Part shown: positions 26,806 to 36,571 of the stretch, piece after piece
Numbering within the stretch: position 1 is the first letter of the stretch
How the letters are laid out: each line of letters begins with the position of its first letter
Source of the DNA: Bacillus vallismortis
GTDB taxonomy: Bacteria; Bacillota; Bacilli; Bacillales; Bacillaceae
Direction: 5' to 3'
Length of the DNA: 64,000 nt
NCBI RefSeq assembly: GCF_004116955.1
Contig: NZ_CP026362.1
Location: 2,203,677 to 2,267,676 of the forward strand
The notes under the pieces: generated by a model
What the model was told of the DNA's origin: nothing
What the model saw: the letters and a program-made list of their open reading frames with translations, nothing else
Database searches by the model: none
Translations under genes and position numbers: made by a program

Positions 26806-27432
26806 TTAGTCACATATCGTTCTCTTGTCCGGATGGCGCAAAAAGTCAAACAGCATGCTGAGCTGTGAGGGTGTGTTTCGTTTTGGAGAAAGCGGCGGGA
26901 GCCTGTCTTCCGGAAAAAAAGCGGCATGATTCGTCTCAATTCCTGTTTCACCATGTCCCCCTGTTATGCTGCATTCAATGAATATCTTATAATAGTGATA
27001 CGGCTGAGGCGGATGAGTGTGCTTATGGCTGTCTAGCACGGCCAGCAATCGAGACGGTTCTGTGTCATACCCCGACTCTTCTTTGATTTCCTTGATCACG
27101 TTTTCAGCCGGCGATAACCCAATCTCACAAAACCCACCCGGCAGTGACCACAGCTCATCATGCTTCTCCCGAACAAGCAAAATCTGATTGTCTCGGAATA
27201 CTGCGCCGCGCACATCCGCTTTTGGTGTCGGATAGCCTTTCTCGCCCTTCCATAAATCAGTGATGACTTCCATTTCCGTCTGTGAGTAATCCGCCATCAT
27301 CTCTACGCTGAGCTTCATCAGCTCTTCGTACCTTTCCCTGTCATACACATCCTTGGAAAAAGCGAGTCCCGCCTGTGCGATCGCCCGAATCCGCAGCGCC
27401 CGTTCCAGCCATTTGGTTTGCACTTTGATCAC
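26806..27432 (-). CDS. yjhB: Nudix hydrolase
   Basis: Protein of 208 residues with an N-terminal helical Nudix-associated region (about residues 1-65) and a Nudix domain after it. The Nudix box reads GGFCEIGLSPAENV followed by IKEIKEESGY; Lys replaces the usual Arg of REUxEE, a variation common in this subfamily. The family hydrolyses nucleoside diphosphates linked to another group, such as ADP-ribose. The start is the GTG at 27432 after AAAGGATGA. Confidence 0.85.
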   Translation of the reverse strand: MIKVQTKWLERALRIRAIAQAGLAFSKDVYDRERYEELMKLSVEMMADYSQTEMEVITDLWKGEKGYPTPKADVRGAVFRDNQILLVREKHDELWSLPGGFCEIGLSPAENVIKEIKEESGYDTEPSRLLAVLDSHKHTHPPQPYHYYKIFIECSITGGHGETGIETNHAAFFPEDRLPPLSPKRNTPSQLSMLFDFLRHPDKRTICD

Positions 27433-27465
27433 TCATCCTTTCACATGATTTGTCACTATAAAAAA

Positions 27466-27492
27466 GCACGTTTCCCACTGATGAAAACGTGC
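27466..27492 (-). terminator. Terminator after yjhA
   Basis: GCACGTTT pairs with AAACGTGC and is followed on the minus strand by TTTTTTATAG. Confidence 0.75.
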
Positions 27493-27508
27493 AACTGTCA
27501 ATCTATTT

Positions 27509-28150
27509 CTAATCTAACTTCACCAAATAATCCATATTGTCCTTCACTCTCTCTTCAAAATTACTGCTTGTGATATCAGCTAAAAACGGATTATATACCA
27601 GTGTGTAATGTTTTTGTTCTCCTTTAGGGATGACATAACTGAGTACACCTGTAACCTTTTTCCCTGATATTAGTGTTCCTTCCAAAAGTATTCTGCCCTG
27701 CTCTTCAATAGAATAAACTGGCCGGACTGATTGATCATTCTTATCTTTTAAGTCTAACCCCATGAAATTGTAGCTTATCGAGTCTTTCCCTATGTTTTCT
27801 ATCGTAACTTCTATAATGAGCCGTTCCTCATCTTCTTTTAATGTTTTTGACTTAGAGTCTACAGCTCCTCCAATTTCCGTATATTCACCTTTTTGCACGC
27901 TATCAACTTTATTCACTGTAAAATTCGTATGTCCTGCTTTAAACGTTTCTCCTATTTTATGTATTTGATCATCTTGTTTAATCTTCGGCTCACCGTGTTT
28001 TTTCAATTCCTTATCAATTTCCTTTTTAAGCTCTTCTTCCGATTTTTTCTCTTTCGGTTTTTCTTTTTCTGACGCGTCACTCGATTGGCTGCACGCGGAA
28101 AGCGCAAGCCCGATCGTCAGGGCAAATAATAGTATTAAGACTTTTTTCAC
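27509..28150 (-). CDS. yjhA: Lipoprotein with DUF4352-like domain
   Basis: Protein of 213 residues with a lipoprotein signal peptide (MKKVLILLFALTIGLALSAC, lipid-modified Cys at residue 20). A charged Lys/Glu-rich linker follows (residues 25-55), then a beta-rich domain like DUF4352. It is anchored to the outer face of the membrane. Start is a GTG after GGGGGA. Function unknown. Confidence 0.83.
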   Translation of the reverse strand: MKKVLILLFALTIGLALSACSQSSDASEKEKPKEKKSEEELKKEIDKELKKHGEPKIKQDDQIHKIGETFKAGHTNFTVNKVDSVQKGEYTEIGGAVDSKSKTLKEDEERLIIEVTIENIGKDSISYNFMGLDLKDKNDQSVRPVYSIEEQGRILLEGTLISGKKVTGVLSYVIPKGEQKHYTLVYNPFLADITSSNFEERVKDNMDYLVKLD

Positions 28151-28307
28151 GACTGTTCCCCCATCTAAAGTAATCGATTTCTATTATAATCAGGTTTTAC
28201 CTTTTCCTGACAGGTAAGAAAGTAATGATTTTATCTATTTTATCCATTACCAACTGACTCTTTTCTGGTGTTTGAACATTTTTCACTAGTTCATTAGTCC
28301 TTTTTAT

Positions 28308-28340
28308 CAAAAAACCCGAGCTGGCAGCAGCCGGCTCGGG
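28308..28340 (-). terminator. Terminator after yjgD
   Basis: CCCGAGC pairs with GCTCGGG around an inner GCAGC-type stem. The A run on its left gives a T tract on the minus strand. Confidence 0.8.
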
Positions 28341-28347
28341 CAGGTGG

Positions 28348-28908
28348 TCAATCTCGCTTATTCATGTCCCTTTTCTCTCGAGGTTCCTGTTGTTGTTTTT
28401 GATGCTCCGGAGGCTGAGTCGTGCGTTCCATCTCCTTTGTATCCTGTCCCATTCCTTTTAAAAACGAGAAAAGCAGTGTAATGGATTTGTTGATTTCCGG
28501 GTCTTTGAGCGAACGGATGATATCGAAATAACCTGTTTTCTCTTCGCTGTCCTTCTGTTCCACCGCGTTTGCCACACCCGCATTCACTTTCAAAATGAGG
28601 GGCTCCAGCTGTTTCACATCCAGCATGCCGAGCGTTCCAAACAGAAGAAGCAGATTTTTCAGCGTATTGGCCGTTTCCTCTGTATCTGCCTTTTTCACTA
28701 GAATATCGAGGACTTTATCCCCTTGGCCAAAAAGGCCGCGGAGCAATGGCAGGGCGCCGCGCTCGTTCATGTGGCCGAGCATTTGCAGCGTTTCTAGAAT
28801 GGCTTCCTTATTTTCAACTAATGCATCTTCAATTTCTTTCATATCACGCTTACGCTGATCCTCTTCGGTTACTTGGATTTTCTGGATTTGTTTAATTGCT
28901 TTAGCCAT
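28348..28908 (-). CDS. yjgD: DUF1641 protein of the formate-dehydrogenase-like operon
   Basis: Helical protein of 186 residues with the DUF1641 core [20 protein letters not shown] and a charged Gln/Arg-rich tail. The ATG at 28908 follows AAAGGGGGA and overlaps the end of yjgC by 8 bases. It is likely an accessory or membrane-docking partner of YjgC; this is inferred from context and from the similar pairing yjlC-ndh. Confidence 0.88.
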   Translation of the reverse strand: MAKAIKQIQKIQVTEEDQRKRDMKEIEDALVENKEAILETLQMLGHMNERGALPLLRGLFGQGDKVLDILVKKADTEETANTLKNLLLLFGTLGMLDVKQLEPLILKVNAGVANAVEQKDSEEKTGYFDIIRSLKDPEINKSITLLFSFLKGMGQDTKEMERTTQPPEHQKQQQEPREKRDMNKRD

Positions 28909-31858
28909 TACGCCCAATCCCCCTTTTCACTGCGTCGCCAGGGAATATATAATCCTTCCGCGCCCATTTCTTTTGCACTTGCACACCGATTTGCGGCTGC
29001 GGGTTGCCATTGCGGTGATTGATTTTAGGGAGCGGGTTGGTTCCGTCGCGCTTCAAAATTTCCATTTTGGCTGATGTTTCTTTGTATGCCGGCGTATCGG
29101 TATCCTTATCTGCATGGCTGCTAGTTAACAGGTTGATCGCTGCTTCCCCTGAATCGTTCATTGGCAGATATACTTCCTTCCCTTTGACACGATCAGTGAT
29201 CAGACATTTCACTTTGACATTTCCGAAAGGCGATGTGAGTCTGACGAGTGTTCCGTCCTCAATTCCCCGTTCTGCCGCTAGCTCAGGAGAAATTTCTAAG
29301 AATACTTCCGGTGTTTTCTCCGAAATCCCTTTTGATTTGTAGGTTAAGTTTCCTTCGTGGAAATGTTCTAAGAGCCGCCCATTGTTGACGTGGATATCAT
29401 ATTCCTCACCGAATTCATCAGGCTCCGTCCACTGAACAGGATAAAGAATGGCTTTGCCGTCCGGAAAAGGAAACCGCTCTGTAAAGAGTAAAGGCGAATC
29501 CTTTCCATCAGCGCTTACAGGCCATTGCAGAGAATTGTAGCCTTCAAGACGTTCATAGGTAACGCCGGCATAAATCGGCGACAGCATCGCTGCTTCCTCC
29601 ATAATGTCACTAGGGTGTTCATAGCACCAGCCAGCGCCAAGCTTATTGGCTACTTCCATAATAATTTGCCAATCAGGCTTTGATTCGCCCAACGGTTCAA
29701 ACACCTGATACAGCCGCTGAATACGGCGTTCTGTATTGGTAAAGGTTCCCTCTTTTTCGAGACTTGGGCTCGCAGGAAGAACAACATCGGCAAACTCGGC
29801 TGTTCGTGATAGGAAAATGTCCTGCACCACAAAAAAATCAAGCTTTTCATATGCGGCGTGCACATGATTGATGTTGGAATCGACAAGACCCATTTCTTCC
29901 CCTTTTACATACATCGCTTTCAGCTGGCCTGAATGGATTTTTTCAATCATTTCGTGATTGGTCATGCCCGGCTCCTTCGGCATCGGCACACCCCATGCCC
30001 GCTCGTATTTTTGGCGGACTTGTTCATCCGTTACATTTTCATAGCCAGGCAGTTTGTTAGGCATGCTCCCGAAGTCACTCGCCCCCTGCACGTTGTTATG
30101 GCCGCGCAACGGATAAGAGCCTGTGCCCGGTTTTCCGTAGTTTCCTGTCACAAGCAGCAGATTCGAGATCGCCGTGCTCGTGTCGCTTCCGCCAATATGC
30201 TGTGTCACGCCCATTGCCCACAATGCGCATACACTGTCTGCTTGACCAATCATCTCGGCCATTTGGATGAGCGTTTCTCGATCTATTCCGGTTTTCTTCT
30301 CCGCATATTCAAGTGTGTACGGCGTGAGGCTTTTCACATATTCATCCCGTCCGTTCACTTTTTCTCTTAAAAATCGTTCATCAGCCTTGCCGTTTTCAAT
30401 CAAATATTTGGCAATGGCATTCAGCCAGACGATATCTGAACCTGCACGTGGCTGAACAAATAAATCAGAGCGCTCTGCCATTTCGTGCTTTCTGATATCC
30501 GCTACGATCACTTTTTGCCCTTTCAGCTTATGAGCCCGTTTAATGCGCGTGGACAAGACCGGATGGGACTCTGACGTGTTTGAGCCGATAATCAATACAA
30601 GATCCGCTTGCTCGATATCTGTAATCGACCCTGAGTCACCGCCATAGCCAACTGTCCGGAACAGGCCGGCAGTTGCGGGAGATTGGCAATAGCGCGAGCA
30701 GTTGTCCACATTATTTGTGCCGATGATTCCTCTGGCCAACTTTTGCATAAGGTAGGATTCCTCGTTTGTGCATTTAGAGGATGTAATAAAGGCCAGTGAA
30801 TCAGGGCCAAACGAGTCTTTCAAATCGGTGAACTTGCTGGCGATCAGGGTTAACGCTTCCTCCCATTCCGCTTCACGGAAATGGTCGCCTTCGCGGATCA
30901 GCGGCTTTGTCAGGCGCTCCTCGCTGTTTACGAAATCCCAGCCAAACTTTCCTTTCACACAGGTAGAAATGCCGTTCGCCGGCGCTTCCTCCTGCGGCTC
31001 GACTTTTAGAATGTCTCTGCCCTTTGTCCAAACATCAAAGCTGCAGCCGACCCCGCAGTATGTGCAGACGGTTTTCGTTTTCTTGATTCGTTCATCACGC
31101 ATGGCGGATTCCATATCAGAAATGGCAAGAATGGAGCCGTAACCTGTTTCTACGCCTTTTGTGATCTCGATCATCGGACGCAGTGTTTCGTCATTGATTC
31201 CTGTTAAATATCCAGCTTCCCCTTCCATTCCTTTTTCCATCATCGCATTACATGGACAAACCGTTGAACAGTGGCCGCATGACACACACGACGACTCATT
31301 GATCGGCACATCATTATCCCAAATGACGCGCGGTCGTTTCCGCTCCCAGTCAATGGTCAGTGTTTCAGTCACCTGAACGTCCTGGCACGCTTCAACACAG
31401 CGGCCGCACAAAATACACTGATCCGGATCGTACCGGTAAAACGGATTTGATTCATCCTTATGGTAAGGCTTCTGATCGAACGGGATGCTTTGGTGATTGA
31501 CTTTCATTTCTTTCACCGTATTATGTATTTCACATCCCCCGTTGTTGTAATCGCAAACTGTACAATAAAGCTCATGATTATATAAAATCTTGTCCATCCC
31601 AATGACCTGCGCTTTTTTCACATCAGGCGAAAGCGTATCAATGACGTCTCCATCCTTTACTTCAGCGGAGCACGACCTCTTTAGCTCACCATTGATGCTG
31701 ACGATGCACGTATCACATGTTTCAATCGGCCCTAAGCTGGGATGATAGCAAACTTGCGGCACTTCAATTGAACTGTTGTTCAAGAGCTGAAGCACCGTCT
31801 GGCCTTCGGACACTTCCATTTCAACGCCGTTTATTGTGATTTTTTTCTGTTCAGCCAT
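28901..31858 (-). CDS. yjgC: Formate dehydrogenase-like molybdopterin oxidoreductase
   Basis: Large multidomain redox protein of 985 residues. The N-terminus is a 2Fe-2S ferredoxin domain ([15 protein letters not shown]). A His/Cys cluster region and two 4Fe-4S ferredoxin motifs follow ([25 protein letters not shown]). The catalytic part begins with [13 protein letters not shown], binds a molybdenum bis-MGD cofactor, and has Cys in [10 protein letters not shown] at the usual Sec/Cys position. It resembles NAD-dependent formate dehydrogenase alpha subunits. It is coupled to yjgD; no beta subunit is encoded. The ATG at 31858 gives the known length. Confidence 0.92.
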   Translation of the reverse strand: MAEQKKITINGVEMEVSEGQTVLQLLNNSSIEVPQVCYHPSLGPIETCDTCIVSINGELKRSCSAEVKDGDVIDTLSPDVKKAQVIGMDKILYNHELYCTVCDYNNGGCEIHNTVKEMKVNHQSIPFDQKPYHKDESNPFYRYDPDQCILCGRCVEACQDVQVTETLTIDWERKRPRVIWDNDVPINESSCVSCGHCSTVCPCNAMMEKGMEGEAGYLTGINDETLRPMIEITKGVETGYGSILAISDMESAMRDERIKKTKTVCTYCGVGCSFDVWTKGRDILKVEPQEEAPANGISTCVKGKFGWDFVNSEERLTKPLIREGDHFREAEWEEALTLIASKFTDLKDSFGPDSLAFITSSKCTNEESYLMQKLARGIIGTNNVDNCSRYCQSPATAGLFRTVGYGGDSGSITDIEQADLVLIIGSNTSESHPVLSTRIKRAHKLKGQKVIVADIRKHEMAERSDLFVQPRAGSDIVWLNAIAKYLIENGKADERFLREKVNGRDEYVKSLTPYTLEYAEKKTGIDRETLIQMAEMIGQADSVCALWAMGVTQHIGGSDTSTAISNLLLVTGNYGKPGTGSYPLRGHNNVQGASDFGSMPNKLPGYENVTDEQVRQKYERAWGVPMPKEPGMTNHEMIEKIHSGQLKAMYVKGEEMGLVDSNINHVHAAYEKLDFFVVQDIFLSRTAEFADVVLPASPSLEKEGTFTNTERRIQRLYQVFEPLGESKPDWQIIMEVANKLGAGWCYEHPSDIMEEAAMLSPIYAGVTYERLEGYNSLQWPVSADGKDSPLLFTERFPFPDGKAILYPVQWTEPDEFGEEYDIHVNNGRLLEHFHEGNLTYKSKGISEKTPEVFLEISPELAAERGIEDGTLVRLTSPFGNVKVKCLITDRVKGKEVYLPMNDSGEAAINLLTSSHADKDTDTPAYKETSAKMEILKRDGTNPLPKINHRNGNPQPQIGVQVQKKWARKDYIFPGDAVKRGIGRNG

Positions 31859-32005
31859 CTCCATTCCCCTTTCTTGCTTGTGTATATACCGAATTACCCA
31901 TTTCTGTTCCCTTACAAGTGATCAATAAAACATCCAAAGCGCACTAAAAGGTTTTATCCCAATTACACCGGGAAACGGGATGGTAGATAAAAAAGGAGGG
32001 ATCGC

Positions 32006-32569
32006 ATGAAAAAAACAATGTCTGTTCTAACAGCGGCAGCCGCACTGTCAGGCACTCTATCCGGCTTTGGCGCAGCCCCCTTTCCAAATCAAACTCAAGC
32101 AGCCACGCTCTCCGAAGACACGAATCAATCTGCCGACGAGCTTGTCAAAGATCTCTATAACACCGCCTATAAAGGGGAAATGCCTAAGCAGGCGCAAGGC
32201 CTTGTCATTAACAAAAGCACGAAAGGCGACGTCCATGCCGCATTAGGGGAACCGGAAAGGCCGATTGCCGGAGACAATCGATTTGAATTATATCGCTGGA
32301 ATATGGGGCAGCCGGGCTACGGGTTTTCCTACCATCAAGACATGACCATTTCAGAAATCCGCTACTTTGGAACCGGCGTGGAGCGGCAGCAGAATGTAGG
32401 CGGGGTTACCCCGGAAGTGCTGCGAAATGAATTAGGCCGCGCAAATCGAGTATTAACCGTCCCATTCACCGACGAGATCGATTATGTATATGATACAGGC
32501 CAATATGAACTCCATTTTGTAATGGGCACGGACCAGGCCGCTGACCATGTAAACCTTAAAGCAAAATAA
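32006..32569 (+). CDS. yjgB: Secreted DUF4309 protein
   Basis: Protein of 187 residues with a Sec signal peptide (MKKTMSVLTAAAALSGTLSG, likely cleavage after QTQAA near residue 32). The mature part contains KSTKGDVHAALGEPERP and GVTPEVLRNELGRANRV, two repeats of a SmpA-like fold. AAAGGAGG lies just before the ATG. Exported; function unknown. A terminator follows at 32579-32600. Confidence 0.85.
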   Translation: MKKTMSVLTAAAALSGTLSGFGAAPFPNQTQAATLSEDTNQSADELVKDLYNTAYKGEMPKQAQGLVINKSTKGDVHAALGEPERPIAGDNRFELYRWNMGQPGYGFSYHQDMTISEIRYFGTGVERQQNVGGVTPEVLRNELGRANRVLTVPFTDEIDYVYDTGQYELHFVMGTDQAADHVNLKAK

Positions 32570-32578
32570 ATACTTGAT

Positions 32579-32600
32579 GCGGCTCGTCAGCCGCTTTTTA
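32579..32600 (+). terminator. Terminator after yjgB
   Basis: GCGGCT pairs with AGCCGC around CGTC, followed by TTTTTAATT. Confidence 0.75.
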
Positions 32601-32667
32601 ATTGGACAAGCAGAGGAATATTCCTTACAATCATGGGAGTTGAGCAGAGACGGGGTATCAATTTTCA

Positions 32668-33066
32668 ATGAAGCGAAAACGATGGGTATATGCAGCTCTT
32701 ACCATCATCATCATGACGATAGGGCTGGGATCCAGAACATTCTCCAGTGTTCTGCCGGATGATGTCAATCCTTATCTGGGGGACTCGCTGTGGGCCGCCA
32801 TGATCTTTACGGGATGCGGGTTTTTATTTCAGAAAATGAATACAATAATGACGGGCATTATCAGCCTTTCTTTCTGTTTTTTCATTGAAATCAGCCAGCT
32901 GTATCACGCAGATTGGATCGACCAGATCAGAGACACTTCTCTTGGCGGCCTTGTACTGGGATACGGTTTTTTATGGAGCGATATCGAGGCGTATACGATC
33001 GGAATTGCACTCTGTACCGCCATAGAATTGATCGTTTTGGGACTCAAAAAGCGCCGCAACATGTGA
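32668..33066 (+). CDS. yjgA: VanZ-like membrane protein
   Basis: Protein of 132 residues with four predicted membrane segments and the VanZ-like pattern of short loops (FIEISQLYHADWIDQIRDTSLGG near the centre). No strong ribosome site precedes the ATG at 32668, so the start is less certain. VanZ relatives give low teicoplanin resistance in enterococci, but Bacillus members have no known role. Confidence 0.75.
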   Translation: MKRKRWVYAALTIIIMTIGLGSRTFSSVLPDDVNPYLGDSLWAAMIFTGCGFLFQKMNTIMTGIISLSFCFFIEISQLYHADWIDQIRDTSLGGLVLGYGFLWSDIEAYTIGIALCTAIELIVLGLKKRRNM

Positions 33067-33077
33067 CGCTTTTTCAG
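33049..33077. terminator. Bidirectional terminator between yjgA and yjfC
   Basis: AAAAGCGCCGCA pairs with TGTGACGCTTTTT (imperfect) and overlaps the ends of both genes. Confidence 0.6.
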
Positions 33078-33973
33078 TTGCCAAACAGGCCGCAATGGGA
33101 AAGAATGGTCTCCGCATCCAAGAGCGTTGCCTCGCTTATCGTAACTTGATGTTGAGCCATAAATGACTGAACGGCATGATACCCAACCGCATAACCGGCA
33201 AAGGCTGATAATCCCGCGGGCTCATAGCCTTGGACTTTCGCGATTGGATCACCAAACATATAACGGCTCACCTCCGAAAAGCCTTTCACATCTAGCACCT
33301 CATTGATGACATCAATGGAATGCCGCAGATCTTCTTGATCAAAACGTGTTACCCAAGGACCCAACTGCTCATCGCCAAACAGTTCTCTGGCAAATGACTC
33401 AGCCAACCCCTCAATCACAAGATAATCCCCGACACTCACAGAGCCATGATGAAAATCAACATACGAAAACCGCAGATTATGATGAAACTCATGAGCAATA
33501 ATGGAAGGAATCCTCGGCAGGTTATAGCTGTCCGGATTCATCCATACATGAATAAAGCCCGGTATCCCGCCAAATCCGCAATAGCCTTTTTGCAGCTGAA
33601 GTTTAGTGGGATCAGCGATATAAAGGCCGAATTTGATCTTGTCTGCATTCACCCGCATCTGTTCACGCTCAGCAAAATGGATACATTGCCGCAGCGCAGA
33701 TTCAGCTGTCTCTTCAGCACATGATTCTTTCAGTATTTGCAGTGCTTTCTGCCCGGCTTCAGCATCACGGACATCCAAATAACCAAGCATTTTCACAGCC
33801 ATGAGGACATCATAGCCGTTCTGCTCCTTCGCTCTTAGCGGAACATGGATGGCGCTCCACATCTTTTCAAATGGCTTCATCATCGTATACCGAAACTCAT
33901 CAACTCTTTTCTGTTCTTCCATTGAAAACAACTTTTCATATTGCTCAAAGGTTTTTTCCATTACAAATTTCAT
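33074..33973 (-). CDS. yjfC: DUF2268-type putative zinc metalloprotease
   Basis: Protein of 299 residues with the zincin motif HEFHHNLRF (His-Glu-x-x-His) at about residue 165 and IEGLAESFARELFG downstream, which may provide the third metal ligand. No signal peptide is seen. The ATG at 33973 follows AAGGGGAAATCAGG. The substrate is unknown. It is divergent from yjfB, with only 125 bases between them. Confidence 0.78.
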   Translation of the reverse strand: MKFVMEKTFEQYEKLFSMEEQKRVDEFRYTMMKPFEKMWSAIHVPLRAKEQNGYDVLMAVKMLGYLDVRDAEAGQKALQILKESCAEETAESALRQCIHFAEREQMRVNADKIKFGLYIADPTKLQLQKGYCGFGGIPGFIHVWMNPDSYNLPRIPSIIAHEFHHNLRFSYVDFHHGSVSVGDYLVIEGLAESFARELFGDEQLGPWVTRFDQEDLRHSIDVINEVLDVKGFSEVSRYMFGDPIAKVQGYEPAGLSAFAGYAVGYHAVQSFMAQHQVTISEATLLDAETILSHCGLFGN

Positions 33974-34051
33974 CCTGATTTCCCCTTGTTAAAAACATAC
34001 GGTATGCCGCAGCGTAAGGGTCAACATGCAAAATTAAGCCCTTTTGCACTG

Positions 34052-34076
34052 TAAAATCATCCAAAGCCGCCGATAG
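34052..34076 (+). promoter_or_regulatory. Candidate sigma-D promoter of yjfB
   Basis: TAAA (34052-34055) and GCCGATAG (34069-34076) resemble the motility sigma-D boxes TAAA and GCCGATAT. The spacer is 13 bases, shorter than the usual 15 or so. I recall yjfB as a sigma-D regulon member in B. subtilis. Confidence 0.5.
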
Positions 34077-34098
34077 GTAAGGCATAGGAGGTGGAACG

Positions 34099-34266
34099 AT
34101 GGATATTCCCGCTTTATCAGTTGCGATGCATCAAGCATCACTTGCCCAAAATGTTGAGGTTGCCTTAACGAAAAAAATGCTGGATACCGCCCAGCAAAAT
34201 GCCGATCAAACCTTAAAGATGATTCAGCATTCGACGCTCGGACAAACCATTGATGTAAAAGCTTAA
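34099..34266 (+). CDS. yjfB: YjfB-family small motility-associated protein
   Basis: Protein of 55 residues starting MDIPALSVAMHQASLAQNVE; the YjfB family is recognisable at this length. GGAGGTGGAACG precedes the ATG. It is soluble, helical and Gln/Ala-rich. A sigma-D-like promoter upstream and a strong GC-rich terminator downstream flank it. Its molecular role is unknown; expression with motility genes is reported for B. subtilis. Confidence 0.83.
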   Translation: MDIPALSVAMHQASLAQNVEVALTKKMLDTAQQNADQTLKMIQHSTLGQTIDVKA

Positions 34267-34276
34267 CCTCATACCA

Positions 34277-34315
34277 AAGGCGGCCGGGAGCTCCATCCTC
34301 CCGGCCGCCTTTATT
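34277..34315 (+). terminator. Terminator after yjfB
   Basis: AGGCGGCCGGGAG pairs with CTCCCGGCCGCCT, followed by TTTATT. Confidence 0.9.
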
Positions 34316-34394
34316 GTTCACAAAAAAGCATGCATGTTTTGACTGTTCCCCCGTATGATGTATTGTTTGCCATATGAAGGAGGTCATAAAGGAC

Positions 34395-34868
34395 ATGAAA
34401 AAACGGTTTACAAAGGCTTCATTGGTGTTATTCGCAGTTGTATTTATGTGTGCCTTTAAAGGAACGCCCGCCAATGCGGAAACCCATGCCTACGATGGAA
34501 AAAGCCCTTATTACAATGATTGCGCGTCCAGCGGCACTACAAAAAAATCTTCAAACTTAGTGAATGCCAACAATCAAGTCATCGGAGTGGTCGAGCTTAA
34601 ATTCAGCAGTACATGTAAAACGGCTTGGGCAAAAATCACGATGAACAACACATTGGCAACAGGCTTTGAAGCAAATGCGGAGATTACACGGAACACGGAC
34701 AAAAAGAGATACAATTGTGATTCTGCAGGCGGCAACGGAAAAGCGGTGGCCGGCCAAAAATCTTGTTATACACCGATGGTTTATGATTTAGACCCAAGGA
34801 CTTCTTACGCTTTCGGCAAGTATTCAGGGCCGAATCTGAATGTTTGGGCCACCACAGGCTCTTACTAA
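34395..34868 (+). CDS. yjfA: Secreted DUF2690 protein
   Basis: Protein of 157 residues with a Sec signal peptide (MKKRFTKASLVLFAVVFMCA, cleavage after ANA near residue 29). The mature part contains four Cys, including DCASSG and STCKTAWAKI, typical of DUF2690 proteins. The ATG at 34395 is 10 bases after AAGGAGGT; the earlier ATG at 34374 precedes that site and is rejected. Secreted, function unknown. Confidence 0.85.
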   Translation: MKKRFTKASLVLFAVVFMCAFKGTPANAETHAYDGKSPYYNDCASSGTTKKSSNLVNANNQVIGVVELKFSSTCKTAWAKITMNNTLATGFEANAEITRNTDKKRYNCDSAGGNGKAVAGQKSCYTPMVYDLDPRTSYAFGKYSGPNLNVWATTGSY

Positions 34869-34876
34869 AAAGAAAA

Positions 34877-34917
34877 AAGGCTGCCCAAACGGAAAACATC
34901 CGCGCAGCCTTTTCGTA
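34877..34917. terminator. Bidirectional terminator between yjfA and pdaC
   Basis: AAAAGGCTGC pairs with GCAGCCTTTT around an inner loop. Confidence 0.8.
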
Positions 34918-36318
34918 TTAATTCGCTTCTCTTTGTTTTTTAACTTCTTCAAGCTGGGAGACTGTCACCAATTGATAGCCTTGATCGGTGAGTTTTTTGA
35001 TGATTTCATCGGCCGCATCAGCAGAGGTGCGGTAAATGTCGTGAATCAAGATGGTTCTTCCATCTCCCGCCTGACTCATGACCCGGTCAACGATCGTTTT
35101 TTTATTGCGTTCTTTCCAGTCTTCCGGATCAACATCCCATAATGCGACATCCATTTTCAATTGGCTCCGCAGCTCATCATTAATGCCGCCGTATGGAGGC
35201 CTTACAAGCGTTGGGCGGTATCCGCTTACTTTTTCAATCACATCCTGCGTGTCGTTAATCTGCTTTAACGCTTCTTTCACTGAAAGCCTTGTGAGAAGCG
35301 GATGGCTCCATGAATGGTTCCCCACCTCATTCCCTTCTTTCAGCATCCTTTTCAGTGTTTCCGGATAATATTGCACCCTGCTCCCAAGAACAAAAAACGT
35401 GGCATGCCCCTTATGTTTCTTCAAGGAGTCCAAAATCTGATTTGTTGTCGCAGGATTCGGGCCGTCATCGAAAGTAAGAGCGATGACTTTTTGATGGGGA
35501 TCAATCGCTTCCTCTTTTGGCAATGAAATCACTTCATGCTTCGGCTTTTGCTCTTTTATTTTATTTTTGTTTTTTTCTTTATCAATATATTGCTCTTTCA
35601 CAATGTCTTTTAAAAGGCTTTTCTTAATCGCAATCGATCGCTCTCCAAGATAGCCTGCCGCGACCTGATACGTATCGAAATAAAATTCGATATAATCTTG
35701 CTTGATGGCAAAGCGGCTGAAATTTTCTTTTTTCGGTGCCGTTCCTTCCTTTAATAGGGCATCATCCGCACGAATGTCCTTATCTTTTTTCAACTCATGA
35801 TACGCAATGAACGAAAGCTCATGTAAATAGTCGGCGTCCTCTTTGAAAATATCATCAATTGAAAGAAAAGCTTGCTTACTAAAATCATAGTTAAACGTTT
35901 TTGTAATGGTTTGTCCATGTGCACCGGCGATATATTGATATTCATGAAATACAATCGCTACTGTCTGCTTGGCATAATGGGCAATTTTATAATCAACGTT
36001 TAATTCGTTGCGTTTTTTTGTATGTTCCTGATCGACGTCTTTCGTTTCCTTTTGAAATTGGCGAACCTCTTTCTCTGCGAAACTCTTTAATACCCCATCT
36101 ATTTTTTCATTTTTAAAAACAGGATAATTGACCGCGTAATTGAACGTTTTACCGTCATTCACAAGCGTAGCGATCTCCACATTCCCATATTGAGAATCAG
36201 CCTTTACTTTCGTCATGACTGTTTCTTTTTTCAGTGAATTATGGAAAAAGCCAATGAGGCCTGCCACACATACAACTGTTAATAAGATATGAAACCATTT
36301 GATTCTTTTTGCCAACAC
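34918..36318 (-). CDS. pdaC: Peptidoglycan N-acetylmuramic acid deacetylase C
   Basis: Membrane-anchored cell-wall enzyme of 466 residues, formerly yjeA. It has an N-terminal membrane anchor (residues 8-27), a DUF4163 domain, a DUF3298-like domain, and a C-terminal polysaccharide deacetylase (NodB) domain. That domain shows TFDDGPNP with the catalytic and metal Asp, HSWSHP with two metal His, RPPYGG, and ILIHDI. PdaC deacetylates MurNAc in peptidoglycan and confers lysozyme resistance. The start is taken as GTG at 36318. It differs at many positions from the 168 protein as I recall it. Confidence 0.93.
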   Translation of the reverse strand: MLAKRIKWFHILLTVVCVAGLIGFFHNSLKKETVMTKVKADSQYGNVEIATLVNDGKTFNYAVNYPVFKNEKIDGVLKSFAEKEVRQFQKETKDVDQEHTKKRNELNVDYKIAHYAKQTVAIVFHEYQYIAGAHGQTITKTFNYDFSKQAFLSIDDIFKEDADYLHELSFIAYHELKKDKDIRADDALLKEGTAPKKENFSRFAIKQDYIEFYFDTYQVAAGYLGERSIAIKKSLLKDIVKEQYIDKEKNKNKIKEQKPKHEVISLPKEEAIDPHQKVIALTFDDGPNPATTNQILDSLKKHKGHATFFVLGSRVQYYPETLKRMLKEGNEVGNHSWSHPLLTRLSVKEALKQINDTQDVIEKVSGYRPTLVRPPYGGINDELRSQLKMDVALWDVDPEDWKERNKKTIVDRVMSQAGDGRTILIHDIYRTSADAADEIIKKLTDQGYQLVTVSQLEEVKKQREAN

Positions 36319-36529
36319 CCCAAATTCCTTCCTTCATGACCATTTCGATTTATGTTTCATTAGTTAAAACTGTATCTATTTAGAAATATTTTTGTAACAT
36401 TAAAGTAATATTTATTTCATATTTGTAATGTTATGAGATTTAGAAGTTCTTGTCAATCCTTTTCTTCAGAGAATTCATCATAAAAAAAACGATTTTAAGA
36501 ATGTACATACACCCAACTCAAACATCGAG
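36319..36529. other. Intergenic region between pdaC and cotT
   Basis: AT-rich stretch of about 200 bases. It probably holds the pdaC promoter on the minus strand; no gene is visible. Confidence 0.5.
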
Positions 36530-36538
36530 AATATGGTA
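36509..36538 (+). promoter_or_regulatory. Candidate sigma-K promoter of cotT
   Basis: ACACC (36509-36513) and AATATGGTA (36530-36538) are separated by 16 bases, matching the late mother-cell sigma-K pattern of AC then 16 bases then CATAnnnTA. Confidence 0.6.
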
Positions 36539-36571
36539 AAAGGAATAAAAAAAGCTAGGGAGGTTTTCCTC

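Noticed and set aside
26706-26954. 82-codon minus-strand frame near the end of yjhB
   Set aside because: Overlaps the yjhB coding end and its terminator in another frame.
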